Below, piece by piece: positions 25,826-35,554 of a stretch of 54,758 bases of DNA. The notes under the pieces were generated by a model. It saw only the letters and a list, made by a program, of their open reading frames with translations. It was not told where the DNA came from and ran no database searches. The DNA lies in contig JAUSCN010000016.1 of NCBI GenBank assembly GCA_030651285.1, positions 1 to 54,758 on the forward strand. Reading direction: 5' to 3'. The stretch comes from a bacterium. GTDB lineage: Bacteria > Patescibacteriota > Minisyncoccia > Phycocordibacterales > Phycocordibacteraceae. The position numbers and the translations under genes were made by a program. Numbering within the stretch: position 1 is the stretch's first letter; each line of letters opens with the position of its first letter.

Positions 25826-26695
25826 ATGAAGCTCCGGAAAAAAATCACTCGTGCCATTACGCATATCGTTAAAAAAGCGGTGCGCGAGAGAAATGTATTC
25901 TTATACAAGCTACACGGACGGAAGCCCTGGACACCGGGATATTTTGAATACAAATGGGAGCATATCGCCAACGCCATTCACAACAACGGCATCATGTCTT
26001 CCTTCAAAGACGGGGGTTCATTACCGGAGAGATTTGGAACAGGAATCGACGAGCGTATCGTCGAATACCCTTGGCTGCTTGCGGCCATGCCGGAAGAATC
26101 GGCGCGAGTATTAGATGCGGGATCAGCGATGAATTTCGAAACGATCCTTACTCATCCGCGACTTGCAAACAAGAAAATTACTATTGTTAATCTCAATCCG
26201 GAGCCGAATTGTTTCTGGCGCCGCGGCATCTCGTATGTCTTTACGGATATGCGCGAACTCCCCTTTTTGCCAGAGACATTCGATATCATCAGCTGCATTT
26301 CAACACTGGAGCACGTCGGCATGGACAATACGGCGATCTATACAAAAGATGCAAAATATAAAGAGCACGCCAAAGACGATTACCTCGTCGCCATTGCAGA
26401 GATGCGTCGCGTCCTCTCTCCTGGCGGAAAACTCTTCCTAAGCATCCCGTTCGGTTCTTTCGGTAATTTCGGATTCTTCCAGCAATTTGATCGAGACATG
26501 CTGCAAAAGCTCACCTCCGCACTCGGCTCCGATAATTGTTCCGTAACTTTCTACAAGTACGCGGACGGGGCGTGGCAGATAAGCACGGAAACAGAGTGCT
26601 CTTCTGCCGAATATGCAATTGCGGCAAAAGCTAAGATGGACACCTCGCTTCCTGCGGCCGCAGGTGCGGTAGCCTGCCTCACATTCACTAAGTAA
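25826..26695 (+). CDS. Class I SAM-dependent methyltransferase
   Basis: 289 residues from MKLRKKITRAITHIVKK. ARVLDAGSAMNFETILTHP is motif I, ITIVNLNPEP motif II, and ISCISTLEHVGMDNTAIYTK with LSPGGKLFLSIPFG the later motifs, typical of type-11/type-12 methyltransferases of glycan loci. The N-terminus is basic. It is followed after 5 nt by another methyltransferase. The substrate is unknown. Confidence 0.75.
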   Translation: MKLRKKITRAITHIVKKAVRERNVFLYKLHGRKPWTPGYFEYKWEHIANAIHNNGIMSSFKDGGSLPERFGTGIDERIVEYPWLLAAMPEESARVLDAGSAMNFETILTHPRLANKKITIVNLNPEPNCFWRRGISYVFTDMRELPFLPETFDIISCISTLEHVGMDNTAIYTKDAKYKEHAKDDYLVAIAEMRRVLSPGGKLFLSIPFGSFGNFGFFQQFDRDMLQKLTSALGSDNCSVTFYKYADGAWQISTETECSSAEYAIAAKAKMDTSLPAAAGAVACLTFTK

Positions 26696-26700
26696 AACGT

Positions 26701-27357
26701 ATGGAAGATTTTTATCCGAAACCGGACGAAGCTCTAAAAAAAAGGAGGCTCGTCGAGTACACGACTCGATTTATAGAGCCACTATTTCCCGATGACCGTA
26801 CGATACGGATCGGCGATATCGGCTGCGGATACGGACTCTTCCTTGATGCCTGCAAAAGATCCGGCTACACACATATCGAAGGCGCGGAACAGACAGAGGC
26901 ATATGTCACGTACGCCACACAAGAACTTGGCATTTCTTCCATAGAATGCGCAGATATATTCACCTACCTCGAATCAAAAAAAGACGCCTACTTTGACATC
27001 ATTACAGCCTTCAACATCGTCGAGCACGTAAAAAGAGATAAGGTGCAGTATCTTTTGAGCCTCATCCAAAGAAAACTAAAGAAGGATGGCATGTTTCTTA
27101 TGGAAGTTCCAAACGCTGATAGCCCCCTCGGCATACATACCTATTTCACCGACCTGACTCACGAATTCGCTTTTAGCAGAAAATTAGCAGTCATGCTGCT
27201 AAAGAATGCTGGACTCACTGACATAAAAGTTATGTATCAGCCGATGAGAAAGAATGTCCTGATAAAAATAGCGCAAAAAATACTAGCCAAAGTAGTCGGC
27301 TTCGACTATCAGCTCATGTTTTCCGGAAATATTATTCTGGCCGGGTATAAGAAATAA
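26701..27357 (+). CDS. Class I SAM-dependent methyltransferase
   Basis: 218 residues. IRIGDIGCGYGLFLDACKRS (motif I), IEGAEQTEAYVTYA, FDIITAFNIVEHVKRDK and LKKDGMFLMEVPNADSP are clear. Possibly a C- or O-methyltransferase acting on a sugar; the substrate is unknown. It ends 2 nt from the convergent epimerase gene. Confidence 0.8.
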   Translation: MEDFYPKPDEALKKRRLVEYTTRFIEPLFPDDRTIRIGDIGCGYGLFLDACKRSGYTHIEGAEQTEAYVTYATQELGISSIECADIFTYLESKKDAYFDIITAFNIVEHVKRDKVQYLLSLIQRKLKKDGMFLMEVPNADSPLGIHTYFTDLTHEFAFSRKLAVMLLKNAGLTDIKVMYQPMRKNVLIKIAQKILAKVVGFDYQLMFSGNIILAGYKK

Positions 27358-27359
27358 CC

Positions 27360-28439
27360 CTACGAGAGGGTTGCTCGTATCTTGTCTTGATGCGCGGCGA
27401 TCCACGCAAACATCCCTTTCCATCCGTCAGATACGCTAACGCGCGGTTCCCAACCCAACTCCTCCTTCAATCGACGGATGTCTGCGACGAAGATCGGCTG
27501 ATCCCCTGCACGTACCTCTGCCATCTTCGGATTGATCTCCTTCCCCATGGACTGCTCGAGATGCGCGAGAAGCTCGATGAGCGAAATCGTATTCTGCGGT
27601 CCGCCACCCACATTGAATGCCCTACCACTGACCTTGTGTATATTCTTTATTGCAAGATCATAGAGACGAATGAGGTCTTCTACATACAGTATGTCTCGCA
27701 CTTGCCTTCCTGCTCCATAGAGCGTTATTGGTCGATCAAACAATGCCGCGATAGTGAACCAAGCGACCCAACCTTGATCTTCCACCCCGAACTGATATGG
27801 CCCATAGATACATGATTGACGGAACACTACAGTATGGAGACCGTACATGCGGCTGTAATCAATAACGTATTGGTCAGCCGCCCCCTTTGAACACCCGTAC
27901 GGAGAATGGAAGTCGAGCTGCTCATCCTCCGAGACACCGTGCGTAGCGTGCTTCTTCGAAACAAACACGTGCCGGGTCTTTTTATCTTTAACGGGCAGAT
28001 GCGGCAGGGATCCGTACACCTTGTTCGTCGAAGAATACAGGAGAATCGGTTTCTTTTTTGAAAGCCGAACAGCTTCAAGAACATTGAACGTACCAACGAT
28101 ATTCGTCTCGAAATCTGCGCGCGGATTGGCTATGGAAGTCGTAACCGCCACCTGCGCCGCGAGATGAATGACTGCATCTGCTTTATTCGCTTCTCGATCA
28201 AGAGCCTTCTGGTCCGTGACGACATCTCCACGCACGACCTTCAGACTTCCTGGAGCGCCCACAATATCTTTCTTTAGAAGCTTTACATTCACTTCGGTTC
28301 CCTTTCGTGAGAAGTTGTCGAAGATAACGACATCAGAACCAGATTTTATGAAATGCCTGACGGCATTTATACCGATGAAACCAGCACCCCCGGTAATGAG
28401 TATGGTCTCTTTGTTTCCCGTCTTCTGGGCAGTAGCCAT
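27360..28439 (-). CDS. NAD-dependent sugar epimerase, CDP-paratose 2-epimerase-like
   Basis: 359 residues. SDR-extended enzyme with TGGAGFIGINAVRHFIKSG at the N-terminus, VIFDNFSRKG, HLAAQVAVTTSIANP, the SDR catalytic pair YGCSKGAADQY and the C-terminal substrate region FRQSCIYGPYQFGVEDQGWV followed by VRDILYVEDLIRLYD. The last segment is the pattern of CDP-paratose/tyvelose epimerases. The exact substrate is not provable from sequence. Divergent from the glycosyltransferase at 28524, with TATACT boxes between. Confidence 0.8.
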   Translation of the reverse strand: MATAQKTGNKETILITGGAGFIGINAVRHFIKSGSDVVIFDNFSRKGTEVNVKLLKKDIVGAPGSLKVVRGDVVTDQKALDREANKADAVIHLAAQVAVTTSIANPRADFETNIVGTFNVLEAVRLSKKKPILLYSSTNKVYGSLPHLPVKDKKTRHVFVSKKHATHGVSEDEQLDFHSPYGCSKGAADQYVIDYSRMYGLHTVVFRQSCIYGPYQFGVEDQGWVAWFTIAALFDRPITLYGAGRQVRDILYVEDLIRLYDLAIKNIHKVSGRAFNVGGGPQNTISLIELLAHLEQSMGKEINPKMAEVRAGDQPIFVADIRRLKEELGWEPRVSVSDGWKGMFAWIAAHQDKIRATLS

Positions 28440-28523
28440 AGTAAGTACAGTGGCTAGTATAATGCGAATAACACTTCACGCAACCATGCACATCTCGAAG
28501 CATGCTGTATCATACCCGCACAC

Positions 28524-29687
28524 ATGAAAGTTGCCGTTAATCTGTTTTTAGCATCGCCTAAAAGCATCACGGGCGCTTTCGTCTACATCCAGGACATTCT
28601 GCCTGCTCTCTTTGCAAACGATACTGGCACTACGTACTACCTAGTGGGACATGCAGATACCATCGCGTATTTCAAATCGCAGTACCAAAAATATCCCAAC
28701 GTAAGATATCGCGTCTTCGACGTGCGGCGCGATATATACATCAATCCGTTCAGAGCACTGATGAAGCTCATCGCCAAACTAAAGAAAGATAACGATCTTC
28801 GTGAAAAAATCATTGCAAAGGAAGTTCAGAAGTTTTTTTCCGAAGAACGTATCGATGTGTATTTCTCACCCTCCTCCGTCATCTACCCGCGCAATGTGCA
28901 AGGAGTGAAAAATGTCACCACAATCCTTGACCTTCAGCCCGAATACTTCCCTGAAAACTTTTCACAAGACTATCTGACCGAACGACGACGTGATGCTCTG
29001 TACGCAACCAAGCATTCCGATCGCCTCATCGCAATATCTGAATACACGAAGAAAACGATCGAGGAGAAATATGGGACCGATCCGAAAAAGATCCGCGTAA
29101 TATACTTCGCTCCTCATGAAATAGAAGATACCCCTATCGACATTACCCTGCCGGAAGATTTTATCTTTTATCCTGCTGCCCTGTGGCCGCACAAGAACCA
29201 TCACGTTCTCATCAAAGCCATGGGGATGTTAAAAGATCGATTTCCTTCACTGCATGTGGTATGCGCAGGCGTGGTAAAGAGGAAGGAGCTAAAAAGAGAG
29301 CTCGAGACGCTGATCGAAAAGGAGGGACTGCAGGGACGCATATCTTTCTCGGGTTTCGTCTCCGGCAGCAATCTGCGCATGATATATACGAAAGCAAAAG
29401 CGCTTGTATTTCCCTCAGCTTTCGAAGGATTTGGTATTCCGCTCGTAGAAGCGTTTCAGTTCGGACTGCCGGTTATCGCGGCAGACAACTCAAGCATTAC
29501 TGAAGTCGTACATGGTTCTGGCATATTAGTCGAGACGGGAAATGCTGCCGCTCTGGCAAATGCAATCGAAAAAGTCATGACGGATAAGAATCTTCGTAAT
29601 GAACTGGTACAAAAAGGTCATGAACGAGCAAAAATGTTTTCGTGGGAAGCAGCTGCTCGAGAGACATTAAGAGTTTTTCGCGACTAG
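28524..29687 (+). CDS. GT4 glycosyltransferase
   Basis: 387 residues, GT-B fold. FFSEERIDVYFSPSSVIYP, then HSDRLIAISEYTKKTIEEKY, FIFYPAALWPHKNHHVLIKA and the C-terminal E-x7-E region FPSAFEGFGIPLVEAFQFG. It transfers a sugar from a nucleotide-activated donor in the cytoplasm; acceptor unknown. TATCAT lies 10 nt before ATG. The last 21 nt overlap the end of the convergent GT4 gene. Confidence 0.85.
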   Translation: MKVAVNLFLASPKSITGAFVYIQDILPALFANDTGTTYYLVGHADTIAYFKSQYQKYPNVRYRVFDVRRDIYINPFRALMKLIAKLKKDNDLREKIIAKEVQKFFSEERIDVYFSPSSVIYPRNVQGVKNVTTILDLQPEYFPENFSQDYLTERRRDALYATKHSDRLIAISEYTKKTIEEKYGTDPKKIRVIYFAPHEIEDTPIDITLPEDFIFYPAALWPHKNHHVLIKAMGMLKDRFPSLHVVCAGVVKRKELKRELETLIEKEGLQGRISFSGFVSGSNLRMIYTKAKALVFPSAFEGFGIPLVEAFQFGLPVIAADNSSITEVVHGSGILVETGNAAALANAIEKVMTDKNLRNELVQKGHERAKMFSWEAAARETLRVFRD

Positions 29688-30884
29688 TGCTCGATACGTA
29701 GCGACGAGCTCGTCTACTTTAGAACTCAGATTAAACTCAGCCTCGACTCGCTCCCGTCCGGCCTTGCCGAACGCATCAGCCTTCTGCTTGTTCTGTAATA
29801 ACTCAACGCTACGATCGGCTATTTCTTGAGGATTAAGCGGATCAACGACATATCCTGTCTTGCCATGCACAACAAGCTCGGACGCTCCTCCAAATTTGGT
29901 CGCAATGACCGGCTTGCCCGACGCAGACGCCTCAAGGGTAGAGCGCGGGAAGGAGTCAAAATAGGGTGAGGGGGCCCATACGAGATCACTCGCGTAATAT
30001 GCGGTGATTTTCTCTTCACCAGAAATCCAGCCCGTATAGACGAGCGGCAAATCTGCACCCACTTCCTTCATAGTACCCGCATCTTCCTCCCTACCCATCA
30101 CCACAAGAACAGCGTCTGGCACGAGACCAGCAACGAGCCGCATCGCGCGCACGACCTGAACACCCGCCCCAAGGCGTCCTCCGAAAAGAATGATTTTCTT
30201 AGACTCAAGTCCATTACGTTTTTTAAACTCGGACACCTGTGCGCTGGACACATGCCAAGCACCGACGTCGATGCCGGTATGAAGCGTCTCTACACCCTTG
30301 ACTCCATTCCGAGCAAGCACTGCGACAAGAGCGTCGCTAACCGCCAATTTCTGATCTACGTAACCGAGATATCTTCTTATGAAAAAGTTCCGTAGCGGAT
30401 TGTATCGCTTACCGGCCTGTCTCAGATTGTCTAGCCACGTAAGATGCGGGTCGAGATTACGTAGATAGCGTGCGGTGGCGATTTTGCCATAACTCACCGC
30501 CATACCATCACGTGCGGTCCATACCACTACCTTTGCATGTCGTTTTGCAATCTTGAGACAACTGTACGACAAGTACTGATGGACGTTATTCAAATGCACA
30601 ACATCCGGCGCGAGCTGTCGTAACAGATTCTCGACTTGCCGAACGACGGCCGGATTATGTATGGATATCCATGATCGCCATCGCGCATGATACGCACTCA
30701 CAATCTTGAAAACAGTAATGCTGTGGTATTCCATTTTCCCCGCATCCTGCTCGGAACGACAGGTGGTAATCACCGACACTTCATGTCCAGCCTTTTTAAC
30801 TCCAAGAGCTAGTTCATATGTAGAAATTCCCGCCCCTCCAAAACTTGTCGGGGGAAAATCATCCGATAAAAAAACTACCCTCAT
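29667..30884 (-). CDS. GT4 glycosyltransferase
   Basis: 405 residues. DDFPPTSFGGAGISTYELAL (N-terminal GT-B loop), APDVVHLNNVHQYLSYSCLK, KKIILFGGRLGAGVQVVRAM and SPYFDSFPRSTLEASASGKP followed by VIATKFGGASELV. It begins inside the stop of the upstream membrane protein (ATGA overlap). Donor and acceptor unknown. Confidence 0.85.
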   Translation of the reverse strand: MRVVFLSDDFPPTSFGGAGISTYELALGVKKAGHEVSVITTCRSEQDAGKMEYHSITVFKIVSAYHARWRSWISIHNPAVVRQVENLLRQLAPDVVHLNNVHQYLSYSCLKIAKRHAKVVVWTARDGMAVSYGKIATARYLRNLDPHLTWLDNLRQAGKRYNPLRNFFIRRYLGYVDQKLAVSDALVAVLARNGVKGVETLHTGIDVGAWHVSSAQVSEFKKRNGLESKKIILFGGRLGAGVQVVRAMRLVAGLVPDAVLVVMGREEDAGTMKEVGADLPLVYTGWISGEEKITAYYASDLVWAPSPYFDSFPRSTLEASASGKPVIATKFGGASELVVHGKTGYVVDPLNPQEIADRSVELLQNKQKADAFGKAGRERVEAEFNLSSKVDELVATYRALVAKNS

Positions 30885-32626
30885 GGGACAAAACGGTAGA
30901 TTATGAGACCATCAAAAGCAGCCGCCTCTTTTAAGAAAGAGTATTTTCCCACTTGCCAGTCCGGATCACGCCTCTTGTCCCACACCACATATTGAACATC
31001 ATATTGCTGCAATTTTTCTTTGATCCAGAGATCACTCGGGATCTTAAGCGACGTCAGATATTCGCCGAGAATCTCTTCTATCTTTTCATCCGGTATCGCT
31101 TCGTATGACCCGAGAATCTGCCGATAGTATATGCCATAGATATTCCAAGAGATGAATTTGCGCTCATCGTAGAATACTTTTCGCGCGTCGTTAGCGGCGA
31201 CACCTCGGAAACGATAGAAAGTGAAAATAGCATCGAGAAGGCGTCCGCGCGTCGCCGCCAACGTAGCGTATGCCGCCCGATGATAGAACACGTTTAAAGG
31301 CGTATAAATAACCGTCAGATGAGACATTTGGTCGGTTGCTAGCACGATCTCCTCTTTGGCCGCATGAGTGTTGAGCCACTCGAGAGCTGGCGCATATCGC
31401 TGTCGAGCAATTGAGGCGTTCTCGCCGTACGTAGGATCGTTCAGATAGGAAGCTGCCTGAGTGAATGTTCCGGCAAAAATGCTTGTTGCCAGAATAAACC
31501 CGGCGACTATTTTCTTGTATGCCCCGAATCCCACACGGCCAAGCAGATAAAACACGAGGAATGTCATAAATATGACTGCCATTGGTTTATGAAAATACCA
31601 ATGGTAGTGAGCCTCCTGCATGATCTTCCCCGTAATGATCTGCTGATTCATAGTGAGAATAGGCGCCAACAAAAGTGCAAATCCAAACACATATCGTTTT
31701 GTGTCCTCACGCGGAAACCACAACCAGAACGCACTTAGGGCAATAAGTGCCGCAAAACCTATAAACAGCGGCGCATGACTCGCAACGACACCAAACCGCA
31801 TAGCGACCTCCGTATAGGAAGGATAGTGCGAAGCCGCATAGAGGTTAAGTCCGTACGGAATGGCAACGAGAAGACCCCCAAAAAAGACGCTTCCCATAGC
31901 AACTACCTCTCTCCACTCTTTTCGGACCAGGAGCAACAACACGAGTGCGCCACCGAAAGCATAGAGGTACGTCCAAGAATAGAAATAGGTGTAAAAATTA
32001 AGCCCCAAGAAAAAGGCACTCGTCACGCCATATATCCATGTCCGTCTCGTATAAAAAAGCCAGAACGGTATCAGGAATGCGAACAGTGGGATAAATATCA
32101 TCGCATGATTCACAGGCATAGCGAGCCCTAAAAAACTAGCTGGTGAGATGCCGTGCAAGAAATTCAGCATGCCGGAATAGGTCAAGATAGGATCAGCGAG
32201 CGTTACCAGCGCGGCACTGCAAAGTGCAATCAGACGATCTCGGAAAAGAAGATACACGAATCCATAAAGTAACAGCACCACAAAAAACGGGAGAACGAGT
32301 CGTGAGAGCAGTAGGGTATCATTGATATCAAGCGAAAAGATTTTCCCCATATACCCAACCGTCATAGACCCAAGCGGTTGGAAAAGATAAGGATCTCCCT
32401 TGCCTTCTTTGTAATAGATACTCCCCAAGGTTGGGTAGCCATCCATAACCTCGGTTACGCGCGGAGTCCAAGGAGAATCGGGGATGAGCTCCACTGCCTG
32501 CGACGAAATACCATCCTCATGCGCCAAGCGGAAATATGCCTGCGGCCCAGCGATGATAATTGCAGTGATGATGGCGAGAATGAGCGCCCATTTGTGATCA
32601 AGGATAAGCTGTTTGAGATATATCAT
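30881..32626 (-). CDS. Multi-span membrane protein, GT-C-like
   Basis: 581 residues with about 11-12 membrane spans over the first 410 residues and a soluble C-terminal part (about 420-581; EEILGEYLTSLKIPSDLWI, QYVVWDKRRDPDWQVG). An early loop with HEDGISSQAVELIPDSPW follows the first span, as in GT-C-type lipid-linked sugar transferases. The start MIYLKQ (ATG at 32626) overlaps the stop of the methyltransferase gene upstream. Function by topology and context only. Confidence 0.6.
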   Translation of the reverse strand: MIYLKQLILDHKWALILAIITAIIIAGPQAYFRLAHEDGISSQAVELIPDSPWTPRVTEVMDGYPTLGSIYYKEGKGDPYLFQPLGSMTVGYMGKIFSLDINDTLLLSRLVLPFFVVLLLYGFVYLLFRDRLIALCSAALVTLADPILTYSGMLNFLHGISPASFLGLAMPVNHAMIFIPLFAFLIPFWLFYTRRTWIYGVTSAFFLGLNFYTYFYSWTYLYAFGGALVLLLLVRKEWREVVAMGSVFFGGLLVAIPYGLNLYAASHYPSYTEVAMRFGVVASHAPLFIGFAALIALSAFWLWFPREDTKRYVFGFALLLAPILTMNQQIITGKIMQEAHYHWYFHKPMAVIFMTFLVFYLLGRVGFGAYKKIVAGFILATSIFAGTFTQAASYLNDPTYGENASIARQRYAPALEWLNTHAAKEEIVLATDQMSHLTVIYTPLNVFYHRAAYATLAATRGRLLDAIFTFYRFRGVAANDARKVFYDERKFISWNIYGIYYRQILGSYEAIPDEKIEEILGEYLTSLKIPSDLWIKEKLQQYDVQYVVWDKRRDPDWQVGKYSFLKEAAAFDGLIIYRFVP

Positions 32627-33213
32627 ATTCTTTTTTCTCCTACGATTATCGTCCACGGAAATGGTGTTCTAATTTTTATAACTTCGAATTCCTTTCGTAC
32701 GAATTCGGCAATACCGCGAGATGACCAGTGCTGAATATGCTCGATATCATTGCCCCATCGTGACATATTCTTCCCTCGCAAGAAATTAGCGAGACGGAAA
32801 AAGGGTTCATTAGGTACCGTTATTATAATGTATCTTTTTGTGACTCTCGCGAGCTCATTGAGCGCTTTCCCCGGATCTTCCAAATGTTCCAATACTTCCG
32901 AGCAAATGACAGCATCGAATACATTATCCTTAAAAGGCAGCTCATATACACTCCCTTGCTGCATATCGAGATGGGGATGTATCTCATGACCAAGACCAAT
33001 CGCTCGCTGCTGGATATCGACGCCTACGAGCGTCTGCCCCACGGCACACTGTCGCAACTTCTCCAAAGTAAACCCTTCACCGCACCCAGCGTCGAGAACC
33101 TTCTCGGGATGCAAGGCCTCTGTCTCAGCAATAAGAGCGTCGAGAAATTTATCAATGAGAAATCGTTGTAAAGGATTTTTTGAAGAATGCTTTTTGAAGT
33201 TATCAGTAGTCAT
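32623..33213 (-). CDS. Type-11 SAM-dependent methyltransferase
   Basis: 196 residues. KVLDAGCGEGFTLEKLRQ (motif I), LVGVDIQQRAIGLG, ELPFKDNVFDAVICSEVLEH, LARVTKRYIIITVPNEPFF. Likely modifies a sugar or lipid carrier intermediate. 9 nt after the GT2 gene on the same strand. Confidence 0.8.
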   Translation of the reverse strand: MTTDNFKKHSSKNPLQRFLIDKFLDALIAETEALHPEKVLDAGCGEGFTLEKLRQCAVGQTLVGVDIQQRAIGLGHEIHPHLDMQQGSVYELPFKDNVFDAVICSEVLEHLEDPGKALNELARVTKRYIIITVPNEPFFRLANFLRGKNMSRWGNDIEHIQHWSSRGIAEFVRKEFEVIKIRTPFPWTIIVGEKRI

Positions 33214-33222
33214 GACTTGTTC

Positions 33223-34152
33223 CTACACTATCTCGATAACCTCTCGAACGGTATACATGTTTCGACTCCCGTTTTGGCGGATAATCAACTCTCCCAAAAA
33301 ACCCGATGAGAAAAGCTGCATGCCGATCACTACAAGTAGCACACCAAGAAGAAGTAGTGGCCGATTCCCTATGGCGGCACCTTCGAATAGTTTTATGTAG
33401 AAGAGATACGAAAGTATAGCCAGACCCCCCATAGCTGAAAGCGAGCCGATGATGCCGAAAAAATGCATAGGACGATCAATAAATCTCCGGACCAAAAGCA
33501 GTGTAATGAAATCAAAGAAGGATTTAAAGAAGCGCCGAAAGTTTCCATACTTTGAGACGCCAAACTCCCTCTTGCGATGATGGACCGCCACCTCTGAGAT
33601 CCTAAATCCGTGCGCAGCTGCGATAGCCGGTATATAACGATGCATATCGCCATACAAGCTCAACGTCTTGGCCACCTCCTTCCGATACAGCTTGAATCCG
33701 CAGTTCATGTCATGCACCGACGTGCCGGTGGAAAAACGCGTCAACGCATTGGCAACCTTGGAGACAAGACGCTTTATCGGATCATCAAGCCTTTGCTTCT
33801 TCCATCCGCACACGAGATCAGCACGATCCTGTTCCATACGCTCAATAAAATGAGAGATTTCATTTGGATCATCCTGAAGGTCTCCATCCATCGTGAAGAT
33901 GTATTCCCCTTTAGCCGCATGGAATCCGGCCTGCAACGCCTGCGATTTTCCGAAATTTCTTGCAAACGAAATGATGCGCGCGGGCCGTAAGGTTTTAAGC
34001 ACACGGAGCGTCTGATCCATCGATCCGTCATCCACAAAGATTATTTCGAATGGGACGGAGAGCTTCGTAAGGACCGCAACAAGTTCAGCATGGAGAGCGG
34101 CGACACTACCTTCTTCGTTATATACTGGAATGATTATGGAAATCGTATGCAT
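33223..34152 (-). CDS. GT2 polyprenyl-phosphate sugar transferase (GtrB/DPM-like)
   Basis: 309 residues from MHTISIIIPVYNEEGSVAAL. IIFVDDGSMDQT, ISFARNFGKSQALQAGFHAA, FTMDGDLQDDPNEISHFIE (metal-binding D), then DMNCGFKLYRKEVAKTL. Two C-terminal membrane spans (GIIGSLSAMGGLAILSYLFY, LLLLGVLLVVIGMQLFSSGF). The family puts a sugar on polyprenyl phosphate. The adjacent GtrA-like gene supports this. A start 12 nt upstream is possible. Confidence 0.85.
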   Translation of the reverse strand: MHTISIIIPVYNEEGSVAALHAELVAVLTKLSVPFEIIFVDDGSMDQTLRVLKTLRPARIISFARNFGKSQALQAGFHAAKGEYIFTMDGDLQDDPNEISHFIERMEQDRADLVCGWKKQRLDDPIKRLVSKVANALTRFSTGTSVHDMNCGFKLYRKEVAKTLSLYGDMHRYIPAIAAAHGFRISEVAVHHRKREFGVSKYGNFRRFFKSFFDFITLLLVRRFIDRPMHFFGIIGSLSAMGGLAILSYLFYIKLFEGAAIGNRPLLLLGVLLVVIGMQLFSSGFLGELIIRQNGSRNMYTVREVIEIV

Positions 34153-34160
34153 AGCGGGTT

Positions 34161-34412
34161 TCAAAATGAATTAAAGGAATCGAGCAGAACGTACCGAAGG
34201 ATGAAGGTACCAAGAACAGCGATGATGCTTGCTATGACTGTCGCGATCCCGAGAACATCTATGAGTAGCCAGAGCAGAAAAATATTTAGAATGGATACGA
34301 AAATCCCTATCCATGTGTAGTGAAGGAATTTCTTATCCCAGAATCGACGGCCAATTGTCGAATGTCGCAACCAGGTCGTCCAGCGTCGGAAATATGTATC
34401 ACTTTCCGTCAT
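34161..34412 (-). CDS. Small GtrA-like membrane protein
   Basis: 83 residues from MTESDTYFRRW. Two membrane spans are visible (IGIFVSILNIFLLWLLIDVL and ATVIASIIAVLGTFILRYVL), where typical GtrA proteins have four in about 120 residues, so it is short. GtrA-type proteins help flip the sugar-phosphate-lipid made by the neighbouring GT2. The start overlaps the stop of the GT9 gene. Confidence 0.6.
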   Translation of the reverse strand: MTESDTYFRRWTTWLRHSTIGRRFWDKKFLHYTWIGIFVSILNIFLLWLLIDVLGIATVIASIIAVLGTFILRYVLLDSFNSF

Positions 34413-35554
34413 TGATGAGATGAGGGTACCACAGAAGCGCACAGAGCGTCTATTGTCGCACATACCTCCTCTGCAGACGTACTTTCTACCTGCCTACGAG
34501 CTTCTGTTCGGTCATATACGCGAGCATTCATGATCGAAAGCATGGGCCTAGTCCGCTTCGATACAACCACCGCATGCCGAGGACCGACCGGCGGCTGCAC
34601 CCGCTCATCGACAGGCCCGACAATATCTACGGTCGGCACATCGAAAGCTTCGGCTATATACAGCGGCCCAGTATCGACACTTATGAAGAGTGCTGCTCCG
34701 GCGACAAAAGCCTTCAGCTCATCGAGTGAGAACTGCTCAGACGCATCAATAACGGACGAAGGATCCTTGAGTCCCCCCAACATCGCCTTAACCTCTTCAC
34801 CGTCTCGACTGCCACCTATAACGACAGTCGGCACACCTTTCCGTGCCACATGTTCGGCCACACGAGCGAAACGCTCAGCTGGCCAAGCCTTTATCTTATT
34901 TCCCGCTGAAGGCGAGATGATCGCATACGTACCGAGCGTGAGATTGTGCTTCTTCAAAAAATTTGCTCGCACTTTCAATGCAGATTCCGAATACCCGAGA
35001 TGTTTTTTAGTATCATTAACTATGATCCCGAACGGCTCTAACGCTCGCAGACGTTCCCGAGGAGCATATGCATCAATAGCAAAAGGAAATTCCCGTACAA
35101 AACGAAGCAAGGCAACATATGGGCGTACCTGTTGAGGGCTATACCCTCCGGTAACACGTGGCGCACTGATCTGCGGGACACCAGCAATGAGAGCAGCTGC
35201 GACATCTTCAAGAGAAGGTCCGGTAATGAGCACTGTATCGATACGTTCACGCCGGAGCGCTGCGACATAGTCCCGCATATGTACGTCTGCAATATAATCA
35301 TCGACTAATCCGCTATCCGCGAGAAGCGATGAATTCATCTTTCCCCACTCTCGGACATATACTCTCGCCTGTGGCAGTTTGTCACGTATAGCTCGTAGGA
35401 CCGGCGTCGTACACACGACGTCTCCAAGCTTCCCAGAGGGAACGACTAGGATCCGTTTGGGGGTACCGCCGAGCCTTTTTCGAAAGACAAGCGCGAACCC
35501 GTACGCTTGCATAAAAAGCACCAAATTCCGTAATCGTCGCATCATGCTTTTCAT
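34409..35554 (-). CDS. GT9 (heptosyltransferase-like) glycosyltransferase
   Basis: 381 residues from MKSMMRRLRNLVLF. KRILVVPSGKLGDVVCTTPV, YAIISPSAGNKIKAWPAERF, VPTVVIGGSRDGEEV and FISVDTGPLYIAEAFDVPTV are the GT9 signatures. Classical members add heptose to LPS core; in a probable Gram-positive-like CPR envelope the sugar is probably different (inference). Overlaps the next gene by ATGA. Confidence 0.85.
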   Translation of the reverse strand: MKSMMRRLRNLVLFMQAYGFALVFRKRLGGTPKRILVVPSGKLGDVVCTTPVLRAIRDKLPQARVYVREWGKMNSSLLADSGLVDDYIADVHMRDYVAALRRERIDTVLITGPSLEDVAAALIAGVPQISAPRVTGGYSPQQVRPYVALLRFVREFPFAIDAYAPRERLRALEPFGIIVNDTKKHLGYSESALKVRANFLKKHNLTLGTYAIISPSAGNKIKAWPAERFARVAEHVARKGVPTVVIGGSRDGEEVKAMLGGLKDPSSVIDASEQFSLDELKAFVAGAALFISVDTGPLYIAEAFDVPTVDIVGPVDERVQPPVGPRHAVVVSKRTRPMLSIMNARVYDRTEARRQVESTSAEEVCATIDALCASVVPSSHQ